64,000 nucleotides of DNA. It comes from Charina bottae (lineage: Eukaryota > Chordata > Lepidosauria > Squamata > Charinaidae). The DNA is taken from positions 1,764,001 to 1,828,000 of the forward strand of contig JALMGJ010000029.1 of assembly GCA_023362775.1 (NCBI GenBank), read 5' to 3'. Position numbers and translations under genes: made by a program. Shown one piece after another: positions 27,151 through 38,005 of the stretch (position 1 is the first letter of the stretch; the number at the start of each line of letters is the position of its first letter). The notes beneath the pieces were generated by a model. It searched no databases. It saw only the letters and a program-made list of their open reading frames with translations, and was not told where the DNA came from.

Positions 27151-27200
27151 AAACGACTCTTACATTGTCTTTTAACTGTCTCTTTGGTAGAAATCCACAT
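25359..27200 (-). CDS. BovB reverse transcriptase frame, 613 codons, 5'-truncated
   Basis: Target-primed reverse transcriptase of an RTE-clade LINE. Motif A CFIDYAKAFDCVD is at about residues 255-265, motif B GVRQGCILSPCLFN at 314-327, and catalytic YADD at 358-361. The C-terminus holds the RRLLRVPWTARRSNQ block and ends VTKSRTRLND. No stop or frameshift, so the insertion is recent. The first ~16 residues are not BovB: they are an out-of-frame reading of the host L1 plus target duplication, and BovB begins within codon 17. Without the endonuclease it is unlikely to move by itself. The frame is antisense to SCUBE1. Confidence 0.85.
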   Translation of the reverse strand: MWISTKETVKRQCKSRFQRTARRDKAAFLNEQCKEIEENNRMGKTRYLFKKIGDIKGTFCAKMGMIKDKKGRDLTEAEEIKKRWQEYTEELYKKDLNIPDQYDGVVTDLEPDILESEVKWALGSITNNKASGEDSIPAELFKILKDDAVKVLHSICQQIWKTQQWPQDWKRSVYVPIPKKGNAKECSNYRTIALISHASKVMLKILQARLQQYVNRELPEVQAGFRRGRGTRDQIANICWIMEKAREFQKNIYFCFIDYAKAFDCVDHNKLWQSLKEMGVSDHLTCLLRNLYAGQEATVRTRHGTTDWFKIGKGVRQGCILSPCLFNLYAEYIMRNAGLDESQAGVKIAGRNINNLRYADDTTLMAESEEELKSLLMRVKEESAKAGLKLNIKKTQIMASGPITSWQVEGEEMEAVTDFIFLGSKITADGDCSHEIKRRLLLGRKAMANLDSILKSRDITLPTKVRIVKAMVFPVVMYGCESWTIRKPERRRIDAFELWCWRRLLRVPWTARRSNQSILKEINPDCSLEGQILKLKLKYFGHLMGREDSLEKTLMLGKTEGKRRRGRQRMGWLDSITDVMKMNLSKLWETVEDRRAWRAMVHEVTKSRTRLND

Positions 27201-27705
27201 TGGTCATAATGAATAGATTCTTGCAAAAACAAATTAATTTTTTCTGCCAATACTGATGCAAATATCTTATAATCATCATTCAACAATGAAATTGGTCTAT
27301 AATTTTTGACTAAAGAGGGATCTTGACCTTCCTTTGGTATAAGAGCAATATTAGCTTGTTTCCATGAGTCTGGCATTGATGACCTAGGCTGATCATACGT
27401 CCCATTTTGAACGGGACAGTCCCGGTTTTTTAGCATTTTTCAACCGTCCCATCGTTTTGATAAAAATCTCAATTTTGTCCCGTTTTTTAAACCTGGCGGG
27501 AATGGTGCAGAAGGAGGATCTGAGCCAGAGCTGCCAATTGGAGGCAGTTCAATATTAGTTTCTGTGAAGTTTTGGTAAATCTTGTTTATTCAAATATTCA
27601 TTTATCTTCTCCAAAGGTACTTCTTGTTTTTTATATAAATTAGAAAAAAAGCTATAAAATGCTTTTCTAATCTTTTCATTATCCAAAATTAATTTCTTAT
27701 GTCTC
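27151..27705 (-). mobile_element. L1 LINE ORF2, upstream part, antisense
   Basis: Contains NYRPISLLNDDYKIFASVLA and CGFLPKRQLKDNVR (RT domain) on the minus strand, and further upstream KAFYSFFSNLYKKQEVPLEK. Between about 27380 and 27550 the L1 reading is replaced by sequence I do not recognise. The 5' end stops near the CCTT repeat. Confidence 0.88.
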
Positions 27706-27768
27706 CCTTCCTTCCTTCCTTCCTTCCTTCCTTCCTTCCTTCCTTCCTTCCTTCCTTCCTTCCTTCCT
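27706..27768. repeat. (CCTT)n microsatellite at the L1 5' boundary
   Basis: About 15 CCTT units. Read on the minus strand they produce a chance GRKE repeat fused to the L1 frame; this is not a gene. Confidence 0.95.
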
Positions 27769-30306
27769 ATTGACAAAATATTTATGCTGCCTTCACTTAC
27801 AAGGCCAGTGGCTTATAATCTATTTAAAATATAATAAAATATTTTATTATAAGGGCAGATGGACACCCTCTTCTGATTCCAGGCAATTGCTGTGAACTAA
27901 CCAAAAAAGCCTTCCAATTTTTTTTCTTGCTTTGGTGGTTTGCAAAATTTTGTTTGTGTGTGCCTAAATGGCACATTATTATTTTTGTATATCTGTGGGT
28001 AGCAGAAGATCCAGGTCAGTCCCTTAGTGGCCACTTTTTGCTGCAAAGACCATTTTTAGTCCTTCCAGACACTGCCAATCCTGTTTCCCTCCTGGGGGTG
28101 CAACTATCTTAGACAGAGTTTAGAACTTGCCCCTCCCTTTCTGCCCCTTGCCACCTCCAGTGTGACCTGAGGTGGATGAAAATGTAAACCAAGACAGGAT
28201 GCCTAGAGTTACCTCATTTTCATGGGGCCTCTCTAGGATGTCATCTTTGCCTTGGAAGAGAAGAGGGTGAGCTAAATTCCCAGGAACAACACAACAACAC
28301 AACTAATAGCCCAAACAGGCACAGGTTGACTTGACTGGGTCAGCATCTCTGAATCAAGGTATTGGCAGCACAGGCTGCCTCCCTCCCACACACACAACCC
28401 AGTTCAGCATGTCATTTAGATAGACCTGTTAGTAACATCAGAACTTTTTAAAATATTACACATCACATCCTGAGTTAAACTCTTCCTTTCATACCACACA
28501 CCCTCAGGAAATTGCTGTCTCACACTCTGCAATTAATTTAAAAATAAAAGTTTCCATCATGTGGATGAATGCTTTTCCATTAAGGAGCAGGCAATCTGGT
28601 GCTCTTTAGGGGCTTAAATTATAGTCCCATCAGCCCCCGCCAGGGGAAACGCATAACGGGGAACCCTTCAAGTGGTGGTCCAAACTGTCAAGAGCTTTCC
28701 AGGTCATCTAAGCTCATCCAAAGGCTGGGTAGCCACAATCCCAGTGGAAACCGGTGTCAGGGAATGCTGCAGAATGGACGGAGAAAGCTTATACTACCAT
28801 AGCCATGAATGATGCTTTTAGCGTCACAGGTAGTTTGGCCTGACTTTTCTGACTGAGGACCCCAGTAATAACAAAAAGAAAGTGGGCATCCTTTTATCTC
28901 CTCATTGCCAGGATTAGTGGACCGAACTCTTCAACTCTAGGAGGATTTCTTCTGAAATATCAAATGCTGGAAATAGCTTATCAGGCGTCTTAAGGCTGTA
29001 GGTTGCATGTTTTGTAACTTCTTTGAGATAATTGGCATCTTCAGTCAGGAGAGCAGGGAAAACAAAACTACTGATTTTGGCCCTGAAGGTCCTTGCAGTG
29101 TGGGGTGGAAAATGAAAAAAGGCATTGACTTTTATTTGCTTAATTTAGGAGGTCATTAGTGAATTGCCCTTATGGCATAAAGAAGAGAGAAGAGGAATTT
29201 CAAGTTTTGCTTTTTTAGTTCTCTTAAATACATTGCTCTTGTTTGAGATGAGGAAAAAAGCAAGCACTTAAGCATGGTTCTTGTTAGGCCTGTGTGAATA
29301 CTCAAAATAGAGCTTTGCTTTGATTATTTTGCTACAACAAGCTCTCCGATCTTCTGTACAGAAGGAGCAATGTGCAGAATATTTCAAATTTGAACCATTT
29401 TGATGTCACAGTGCTACATCTTCCCAGCAAGTTGACGCTGCTTCACATAGCTCTAATTCTTATAAGAGAATCCAACATTCTTTTTCCATTAAACAAGGAA
29501 TCTGGAACTTACATTATATTTTACTACCCGTTAATTCTCAGCTCTTAAATTATTCCTTTTATCAACCAGTCAGCAGGGTTTTTTGCTAAGTACTGACCAT
29601 TTATTGTTTAGTATTTATAAGTGTTTGTAAATATTTATGTTACATTTGTTATTGTGTTGAAGTTCTTATAATGACCCTGTAAAGTTGGTCATTTGTATCT
29701 TCAAGCATAGATGCACACTGAGACTTAAGTCTCTAAATTACAGCAGAGGAGGTTTAAAATTGGGAATGATCTAATTTGGTTAGTTTCCATCCATTGTGCT
29801 ATCCAACTCTTCATCAATATACGTCCTCTGCACTTAGGTACTAATCCCATGTCCTTGTCCTTCAATAAAGTCAAAATAACTCTTCAAATGAGCATTGTAG
29901 CTCCATATACTTATATACTGTACATGACATTCAGGTGGTGTAAAGTACTAATTTATTTTGGTTTTAATCAGTGTCAAAGTCAAAGGCTGTGAACTCTTAT
30001 ATGGAGAGAAGGTTCATATGGCAGTGAATATTTAATTTTTCCACCTTCTGGTTAGTAAGCAGTCTCTTCTGTGAAAATCATCTTCAGGATTTCTTAGGGA
30101 GCTCTAAAATGGGGCAAATGTTTTTCACTATTTTTCAATTATATCATTCTGTAATTCTATTACAGAATTCTGTGATTCTATTCTATTGAAAAATTCTATT
30201 TTTCAATCCGTCATTCTGTATGATTAGCAATGTGGAGGTATGAATGCTGATCCTTCACTAATTTTATGGTGCCCAGCCATTCAGCAGAGGAACAAGGAAC
30301 ATTACA
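27769..30306. other. SCUBE1: SCUBE1 intron, unassigned
   Basis: No coding exon or repeat could be named. 30140-30225 holds interspersed ATTCTGTG/ATTCTATT words that may be the decayed tail of a CR1 element. Confidence 0.45.
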
Positions 30307-30314
30307 TGCTAAGC

Positions 30315-30491
30315 CAGAGCTTTCCAAACTTTTCATGTTGGTGACACACACCAACGGCGGCGGCGGCGCTGATTGGCGGAGGTGCCGCTCCTTCCGGTTC
30401 CCCCATCAGCGCATCCGGGTTTGCGTGCGACACACCGGGACACTGCAGGCGACACAGTAGTGTGTCGCGACACACACTTTCGAAAGCTATG
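30315..30491. mobile_element. Non-autonomous hAT element, 177 bp
   Basis: Starts CAGAGCTTTCCAAACTTTTC and ends ACTTTCGAAAGCTATG. Perfect 8-bp duplication TGCTAAGC at 30307-30314 and 30492-30499. The interior has GCATCCGGGTTTGCGTG and GTGTCGCGACACAC. Confidence 0.92.
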
Positions 30492-30499
30492 TGCTAAGC

Positions 30500-31170
30500 T
30501 TTTGAACATCATGGGGTTTATGATGGAATGGACTTTCATTGGTGAAAATATGTATAGGATAATGTGTGCTTTATCTGAATAGGTGGTCAAAGGGAATGAG
30601 CTATGTTGTTCTGCACTGGGAAGCAATTTGGGGGAGGAAAAGTCTTGCTCACCGTCCTTGGAAGTATTGTATATTCACATTTCAAAAGGGTGTAAAATTA
30701 CGTAATGGATCCTAATGAGTTATTTTTCAGTTCCACTTGTATCATTATTTGGGTATAATTAAAATACAATTAATGTAATCATGAGATCTATTATTTACTT
30801 ATTTTATTTTGATACCATCTTTGAACCAAAGTAATTTATAAGAGGAAAATGAAATATGATTAGTATTCATTTCATTAGTAACTTCAAACTAATGAAAAGT
30901 TTCGAAAACAGGTGTAAAATGCATGAAAAACAGCAGGATTGCATCTGCTTACGTATTACCTTAAATATCTTGAAGCACTGAAGAGAACTGAATACTTTTA
31001 GCAGACCTGTAACGACTTCTCGCACTCAGTCTGACATGAGACAGAGGAAACTATGATCCTTTTAGTCATAAGCTTCATTTAATTGGGCTTTAGTAAGACT
31101 CTGAGAAGCCCAGGGAGAGAATGAGTATTTGAGTCCCACCAAACAAGTTTCTTCTCACAGTTGACATTTT
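30500..31170. other. SCUBE1: SCUBE1 intron, unassigned
   Basis: AT-rich; nothing recognisable. Confidence 0.5.
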
Positions 31171-31178
31171 GGGGTTGG

Positions 31179-31179
31179 G

Positions 31180-31214
<35 letters not shown>

Positions 31215-31250
31215 GTGTGTGTATATATATACTGTATATATACACAGTGT
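31179..31250. repeat. (TG)n followed by (TA)n microsatellite
   Basis: About 16 TG units, then an alternating TA stretch with dyad symmetry (TATATATACTGTATATATA). Confidence 0.9.
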
Positions 31251-31379
31251 ATATTCATTCAACTAACTTGAATTAATATGTTTTATCCATCTAATCATTC
31301 CAAAAACCAACTCATGTTCTTCATGGGATTTCTTCATGGATGCAGCTCAGATCTCCTGTCTCTATTGCTCACTCAGTGT

Positions 31380-32085
31380 GTTGGTGGGTTTGAATTTGAA
31401 AATGAGACAGAGGCTTGTACACCCCAAAGATCAAACTCCAAAACACAAGAAAAGCAATGTAGTGTATGCAATCCAGTGCAGTGAGGAGTGCTCTGAGCTC
31501 TACATTGGAGAAACCAAACAACCTTTGTACAGGAGGATGGCCCAACACAGGAGGAGCAACACCACAGGACCAGAGTCAGCAGTTTACCTTCATCTAAAGG
31601 AAAAAGGACACTCATTTGAGGACATTAATGTTCACATTTTAGACAGGGAAGATAAGTGGTTTGAAAGAGGGGTCAAGGAATCCATTTATGCCAACTTGGA
31701 AAATCCTTCCTTGAATAGAGGTGGGGGCCTCAGGCACAATCTTTCCCCTATTTTCCTTCCTGCTTTGTCTTCTGTGCCTAGGAAGATTAAGACCATTTCG
31801 CAATCTCAACAACAGCAAGGTAATCTTAACGATCCTCCTTTGGATGATAAAGGGACTTAGAAATTAACATCTCAAATAACCATGACCTAGCCCCAGGTGC
31901 AAGGCCACACAGCCACCCTAGAAACATATTTAAGGATTCCCTTACTAACTTTGCTCAGACTGAAGAAGCTTCTTGGATAAGGAGCGAAACGTTTCCACTG
32001 AGAAAATAGAAATCCAGTTGACATGATTCAAGCTACAGACAATTCCACCTGGATGACTGAGAACCTTCATTGACATAGAGTTCTA
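31380..32085 (+). mobile_element. Penelope-like element, 3' part with GIY-YIG domain
   Basis: The frame at 31336-31860 encodes the PLE C-terminus: PKHKKSNVVYAIQC, then ELYIGETKQPLYRRMAQHRR (GIY-YIG core) and HLKEKGHSFEDINVHIL. The stop lies at 31858-31860. The non-coding 3' end has CTGAAGA followed by a hairpin and GAAACG (31960-31990), and ends GGATGACTGAGAACCTTCAT, as in other Penelope-type elements. RT domain missing. A different family from the copies at 57.8 and 60.2 kb. Confidence 0.87.
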
Positions 32086-32615
32086 TTGTGGTTCCCCAAA
32101 GGAGCAGCAAATTTTGTTTTTATTCTATTCCTCAACAGATGGATTGTAACATGCATATTATGGGGAAAGTAGATGAAATATAAGAACAGCACCTATGCTG
32201 CAGAACATTCCCAATTATTTCTCATCTGCAGGTCTTTGGGGTCTTTTTTTAGGCAGTTCTCCAACAGGTGCAAAGGTGACTTGCTCCTGATTCAGTTCTG
32301 ACTGAATGAGTGTAAACTAGCGTGTACATCTGATTCTCACTCCTCTAAACTTGGGGGGGGGGGTGTGCAGTCCATTAAGTCATCAGAGTCTTGCATGTGA
32401 CAGAGCTATAGCACTGATCAGCTGGAAAACTGTCAAGCAAGCCTCTGAGCCAAGTGCAGGACAGCTGTCCAGGAATTGGTAGGATCCGGTTCCAAGAGTG
32501 ATTTAATCAGCAGTGCAACAATTTGTAGTCAGTTCCTGATGCACTAGTAGAGCCCCAATTTTAACCACAATCAACCACAAGAAGCTCTGAAATGAACATA
32601 CTGTTGGCTGTGTGT
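32086..32615. other. SCUBE1: SCUBE1 intron, unassigned
   Basis: Contains a G-run of nine at about 32353-32361. Nothing else recognised. Confidence 0.5.
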
Positions 32616-32889
32616 CAATCTTTTTTTCTCTCTATCCCGCCTTTATTATTTTTATAAATAACTCAAGGCGGCAAACATACCTAATACTCCTTCCTCCTCC
32701 TATTTTCCCCACAACAACCACCCTGTGAGGTGAGTTGGGCTGAGAGAGAGTGACTGGCCCAAGGTCACCCAGCCGGCTTTCATGCCTGAGGGGGTACTAG
32801 AACTCTCAGTCTCCTGGTTTGCCATTGGCTCCTTCCTAGGGCTGAGAGAGAGTGACTGGCCCAAGGTCACCCGGCCGGCTTGCTTGCTA

Positions 32890-32971
<82 letters not shown>

Positions 32972-33193
32972 TATTTTTATTTTCTATCCCACCTTTATTA
33001 TTTCTAATAATACTAATACTCATTCCTCCTCCGATTTTCCCCACAACAATCACCCTGTGAGGTGAGTTGGGCTGAGAGACAGGGACTGGCCCAAGGTCAC
33101 CCAGCCGGCTTTCGTGCCTAAGGCAGGACTAGAACTCACAGTTTCCTAGTTTCTAGCCCAGCACCTTAACCACTAGACCAAACTGGCTGTCAC
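32616..33193 (-). mobile_element. Two adjoining antisense tRNA-derived SINEs with microsatellite tail
   Basis: The right-hand copy (33193 down to about 32930) is complete, with head GACAGCCAGTTTGGTCTAGT on the minus strand. Its tail is an (AAAT)n then (AAGC)n run at 32880-32970. The left-hand copy (about 32880-32616) lacks its head but carries one duplicated 102-bp unit as in the array at 18.5 kb. No clear duplication flanks the pair. Confidence 0.83.
32880..32972. repeat. (GCTT)n-(ATTT)n compound microsatellite
   Basis: About ten GCTT units followed by about ten ATTT units, between two SINE copies. Confidence 0.95.
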
Positions 33194-34121
33194 ATCTTGA
33201 AATTGGTATTGGTATTGGTATCTACTTTGAGGCTCCAGGAGTGATGGGAACTCATAGCTAGGAGACAGGTCTAATTGGGATGTTTTAGGGTTGTTTTCAG
33301 AATTCAAACTATTATGTTATTTTTGTGATAATAGGATTAGAAAAGAATACCCCATCCTTGCTGGTCTCTCACACCAGGAGTATGCAGGGTCTGCCTCTTC
33401 ACTATTCTCTGCCTCCCCTGTGGTCCATGTAAAGAAGTTCCATGGGATCCTAGTACCTCCAGTTATAAACACTTGCTCTAAAGCAATAGTTTGACACTGA
33501 TTTCATGAAGCTATGAGGTTGCTTAAGTACTTGCAGTATCTTTATCAGTATAAGGGTAGTCACAAACCACCAACATGCAAGACCAGTTTGTTGTGACTGT
33601 TTTATTTTTAGCTCAAGTAGGTTAACCATTAAGTCCTATGAGTCTGTATGCAAACTCACTTGTAACAATGCAGGCATTCATTAACACAATGTTCACCAAT
33701 TGTAAAATGGTTCATATCTTTTGCTGCATAGCTAAATTCATAGCTTGTTAGTGCCTGCAGATGTTGTGTCTTGAAGAGTTGGTGTTTGTGCTGATGCCAC
33801 AGTAAGGTAACTTCATGACCCTGCATATTCTCGAAAAGAGGAGGAAAGAGGGAGGAAAGTAGCAAGAAAGCATTCAGTCAATCAGTGGACCTATCCCAGT
33901 GCTTATAGTTCTTCCAACTTTTTTAGACACCTGTACTTCCAGCTCACTGAGCCATGATCTACATATTCTTGGCTTCTGTGTAATTTTCATGCCAGGTGCT
34001 GAATTCATTCTTAATCTGTGCTTACTGAAGGATATAAAGCAGCTAATTTGCTAATTTAATTAGCATTAATTGCATTGGACACAACTTGTATAGCTGTCAG
34101 AGCAGGATATTTGCTTAATAG
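33194..34121. other. SCUBE1: SCUBE1 intron, unassigned
   Basis: No assignable feature. Confidence 0.5.
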
Positions 34122-34126
34122 GATAT

Positions 34127-34400
34127 TGTGATAGAATGTCTCTGAAGGAGAAGGTAGAGTTATGGAGATTGCAGGACAAGAAGGAGGGGGTGCCTTCCAG
34201 GGTGAGAAGCGCTTTCATAGCACAGAAGACCTTGGGCAGCCATCCAAGAGAATCAGGCCGGGCCCGCCTTAGCGTGCTTGGGGTTTTTTCCCAGTGAACT
34301 GTTCTGGTGGCTTAGTTTGGTAAGATTCTGTGTAAGGTAGAGAATAAAGATCTAGAGCTTATCTATGGGGCTCAGCATCGTTCTTCACCTAGCCACGACA
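34127..34400 (+). mobile_element. Solo LTR, 274 bp, family unknown
   Basis: Starts TGTGATAGAATG and ends CTAGCCACGACA (TG...CA ends). Flanked by a perfect 5-bp duplication GATAT at 34122-34126 and 34401-34405. A polyadenylation signal AATAAA lies near 34346. No internal region, so it arose by LTR recombination. Confidence 0.82.
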
Positions 34401-34578
34401 GATATGATTTAGAATGGAAAATCACAAGGAGCTCAGAGTGAGTTGAAATTAGTAGCCTCTTATGACGTTCAGAAAATTTTGAAGTAGGAAAGGAAGGAGA
34501 AGCAACTCTTAACCCTTATGCTCCTTAATTAATCTTTGAGAATTAACTGTTGGGATAAGTGAAATGTCTGTAACTCAG

Positions 34579-35061
34579 TGTCAGGATGTGATATCCTGCC
34601 AGTCTATCGAAACCCGCAGGGTCAGCAGGACGCTTTGTGCTGGGCATACCTGCAGGGTCGTTGGGAGTGCTTTGTAGTGGAAACTTGCCAGACTTGTAGA
34701 GTAGGTGAGAATGCTTGTAGTGGGGTCTTGGTGTATTCGCAGGACCGCAAATTATGCTGATTCGAGTATTGCGTCAAGCAGTCCAGTACCAAGGACAGAT
34801 CAAAGAACGCTATCATCATGTTGGTTGATTCGGGACTGGGAAGAACTAGAAATTGTGAGACGAAGGGAGGGGCTGTCAAGCCGCAGATCCCCGATGGTGG
34901 GGGGGAACCCTGAAGAATTTTAACTGTTGGTTTGTGCAGGCTCCCTTCACTCGAGTCTTTAAGGTGTTATGGATTATTAGCTTTAATAAAGAACTCTTCG
35001 TACCCTTAATGGCTTGTGTCGAGAGTTTCTGGTTTAACAGCTAAAGGTCACGACCATGACA
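34579..35061 (+). mobile_element. Solo LTR, 483 bp, of the Ty3/Gypsy family at 49.6 kb
   Basis: Starts TGTCAGGATG and ends CACGACCATGACA. Flanked by CTCAG at 34574-34578 and 35062-35066. Closely related to the 5' LTR at 49579-50028 (shared TGTCAGGATGT, GATCAAAG, CTTTAATAAAGA-like polyA region, GGCTTGTGTC). Confidence 0.9.
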
Positions 35062-35066
35062 CTCAG

Positions 35067-36555
35067 TTCTCTTCATTCTTAGCAGCTAAGAATACATTTC
35101 AATCCAGAAAAGTCTTTTTCTTTTCTAATGCCATCTCAATAATCTCAACAATACTCCTTCTTGAGAATTCTTCCTCAATAGATCTAATATAAAGAAGATA
35201 AAGAAATTTGAGTCTCAGAACTCAATGACACTCAACAATATTTCATTCTAGAGCTTTCTGTTATTGATTAAAACAAGGCATGATTATTATTTTTTCAGGT
35301 TTAAGTGCTTGTATAATATTTCTGTTTAATACTTTAATAAGAAAAATTGCAGCTTTGAAACAAAACAAGATTGGTAGTGCATATACTTATTTAGACATCT
35401 CAGCCAACTTTGTACAACAGCTCTCAAAAGATAAGTTCTACTATATATGGGCTCTTCTTAATTTTCTCATGTGTTGTTTAACCAGGGAGGGATGGAGAGA
35501 TTGTTTAACTTGATGCTCTTTTAAGCAAACAGTTCTTGTTCTTTCTGTCTCATTGTCATGGTTACCCAGCTCCATAATACACTGCCTACTTACCATTTTG
35601 CTTTCAGATGCAACAACAGCAACAACAAATGCCACTTGTATTTTCAGATTCTTGAATGCATTGACTCTGTGTGCATGTGTGAGAGAAAGAGCTGGGACTG
35701 AAGAAAAGGTAGGTATAGAGATTCAACTTTACAAGGTAGTTGTAAAGATGATTCTATGTCCTTATGATACTATAGCAGCAAAAGGATGCCACATATTAAG
35801 AATAGTTATGAAAGGAGAGAGAGAAGATGAAGGAAGAGAAATAATCGGCTAAAGTGTGAGCATGGGTGTAATGTTAGGAGGACTTGCCTCCCTTGCACAG
35901 AAGAGTTGAGCTTACTTCGAGGCTGTTGAAAAAAAAGGCAACATGAAGGAAGCTGGATTTGTCCCCTGCCTTCCCTGTGCCATTTTGCTCCTTCATGTTG
36001 GTTTGCAAATGGGCCAGCTTTCTTTCTCAGTCATGAGACTTTCTCATCAGAACACAGTTGCTGTCCACAATGCTGTTCAAGATGCTTTGCAGAGAGAATG
36101 CCAACCTGCAGAAATGCAGACCATGGAAGCTGCTTTCCCACAATGCTGCTGTGTGTGTGAGTGAAGGAGACGGGGAGACACAACTGTGTGTCTCTTTGTT
36201 GCCCAGGTGCTGTTCCTGTGGAACAGAAGTGCTTGAGTAAGAAAAGCCCCTCCTCCAAATTTCATCAGTGGTAGAAGAGATAGGGACCTGGGATCCCAGT
36301 CCTGTGGGAAAGAGACCTTTTGCTGTTTTATTGTGGTGTTTGTTTGTTTGTTTTTCTGGTAATTATTAAAAAAAACAATGGCAAACTTGCTAAAAAAAAT
36401 GACTGGATGTGGATCCCCAGGACTTCAGCTCAAAACAAGGGAGTCTTTACAATCATGTGTTTAGACAGTATCAGACAACTAAAATAATATTAAAGTTGAT
36501 GTTCAGCATTTTTAGTGTTAACACTTTTATACTGCTTGACAGTGTGATAGTGTGA
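35067..36555. other. SCUBE1: SCUBE1 intron, unassigned
   Basis: No repeat family or exon recognised. The short frames at 35.9-36.2 kb lack any similarity I can name. Confidence 0.5.
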
Positions 36556-36565
36556 TGAACTGGTA

Positions 36566-36902
36566 AAAAGGTAAAGGCTCCCCCCGCACAGTTGTGCAGT
36601 CGTGTCCGACTCTAGGGGCCGGTGCTCATCTCTGTTTGTTAGCCAAAGAGCCAGCATTGTTCGAAGACACTTCCACAGTCATGTGGCCGCATGATGCACG
36701 CGGAACACTGTTACCTACCCACCGAAGTGGTACCTATTCATCTACTTGCATTTGCATGCTTTCGAATTGCTAGGTTGGCAAGAGCTGGAGCTAGTGCGGG
36801 AGCTCACTCCGTCACGCGGGGCTAGGGATTTGAACCTCCGAACTTGCAATCTTCCGATCGACAAGCCTGGCGTCTTACCCGCTGAGCTACCACGCCCCTT
36901 TG
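36566..36902 (-). mobile_element. Sauria-type tRNA-derived SINE, full length
   Basis: Minus-strand head AAGGGGCGTGGTAGCTCAGC (A box) and AGGTTCAAATCC (B box). Tail GAGTCGGACACGACTGCAC and then an (ACCTTT)-like end. Flanked by TGAACTGGTA at 36556-36565 and 36903-36912. Confidence 0.9.
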
Positions 36903-37073
36903 TGAACTGGTACACAGTTATTAATTCAGAGACTCTCAATTACACTCCATCAGGTGAGGTAGAAGAGTTCTTTATTAATACAGATGCTCGGTCCAAGCCA
37001 AATATCAGTCTGAAGGGAAGCGTGCGAAAATGCTAAGATAAAATCCCCCTTTTACTCTAACCCCTCCCTAAAG

Positions 37074-37355
37074 CAGAGCTTTTCAAAGTGCCGCTGCTGG
37101 TGATACACCAGCGGCGGCAGCGGCGGCAGTGCAGCGGCGGCGCACGCGTGCACGGCGGCGGCGCGGGGGGGGCGTGCAGCGGCGCACATATGCACAGTGG
37201 CGGCAGCCTCCACTAAAATGCGGAACCACTGATCCCGCCCCACTGCTGCTGCCGCCGTGCACGCGCGCGCCGCCGCTTCCGGGTGGTGTGGCGACACACC
37301 ATGCTGTGTGTGGTGACACACTTTTGTGTCGCGACACACAGTTTGGAAAGCTCTG
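37074..37355. mobile_element. Non-autonomous hAT element, 282 bp
   Basis: Starts CAGAGCTTTTCAAAG and ends GTTTGGAAAGCTCTG. Perfect 8-bp duplication CCCTAAAG at 37066-37073 and 37356-37363. The interior is made of CGGCGG-type repeats and CACGCGTGCACGGCGG. Confidence 0.94.
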
Positions 37356-37647
37356 CCCTAAAGGCTGCATTCTTCTCTACAGCTTCTAACAGCTAAATCT
37401 CCTATTAATTGCTGAATCTTAACAGTAAAATTCCATTCTACCTTCTAATGTTCTCTACTCCCCTTCTAACATTCCTTGCTAACAAGCACTAATAAGTCAG
37501 CCAGGCTGACCTTGAAGGTGCCCAGACCTCTCAACAATCCTGCTTCTCCCATACCCAACTGCTACTACAGGTCTGCTAATACAAATACTACAAAACCCAT
37601 AACTTATACACTTATCCCTTATACTGGAAGGATACTACATCCTGACA

Positions 37648-37866
37648 GACAGAAACCAGGAGACTGAGAGTTATAGTCCCGCCTTAGGCATGAAAGCCGG
37701 CTGGGTGACCTTGGGCCAGTCACTCTCTCTCAGCCCAACTCACCTCACAGGGTTGTTGTTGTGGGGAAAAGAGGAGGAGGAAGGAGTATTAGGTATGTTT
37801 GCCGCCTTGAGTTATTTATAAAAATAATAAAGGGATATAAAATAAATTAAATAAATAAATAAATAT
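37648..37866 (+). mobile_element. tRNA-derived SINE with L2-like tail, 5'-truncated
   Basis: Reads GAGTTATAGTCCCGCCTTAG (B box), GCTGGGTGACCTTGGGCCAG, CACAGGGTTGTTGTTGTGGG and GCCGCCTTGAGTTATTTATA, then an (AAAT)n tail. It is the sense version of the family at 18.4 and 32.6 kb. Confidence 0.85.
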
Positions 37867-37961
37867 AATCTTGCACTAAATATAAATTGTTAAGTGCTCT
37901 TTCTCAAATCTTAAGGGAAAACGTTTTGTTTTCAAATGCATGAACTAAATTGTTGCCTATA

Positions 37962-38005
<44 letters not shown>

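Noticed and set aside
27555..27776. Repeated GRKE protein on the minus strand
   Set aside because: Translation of a (CCTT)n microsatellite joined to an L1 fragment.
36566..36902. tRNA gene candidates (A and B boxes)
   Set aside because: The boxes belong to SINE heads with long bodies and target duplications. No tRNA cloverleaf completes; the same holds at 8974 and 53841.
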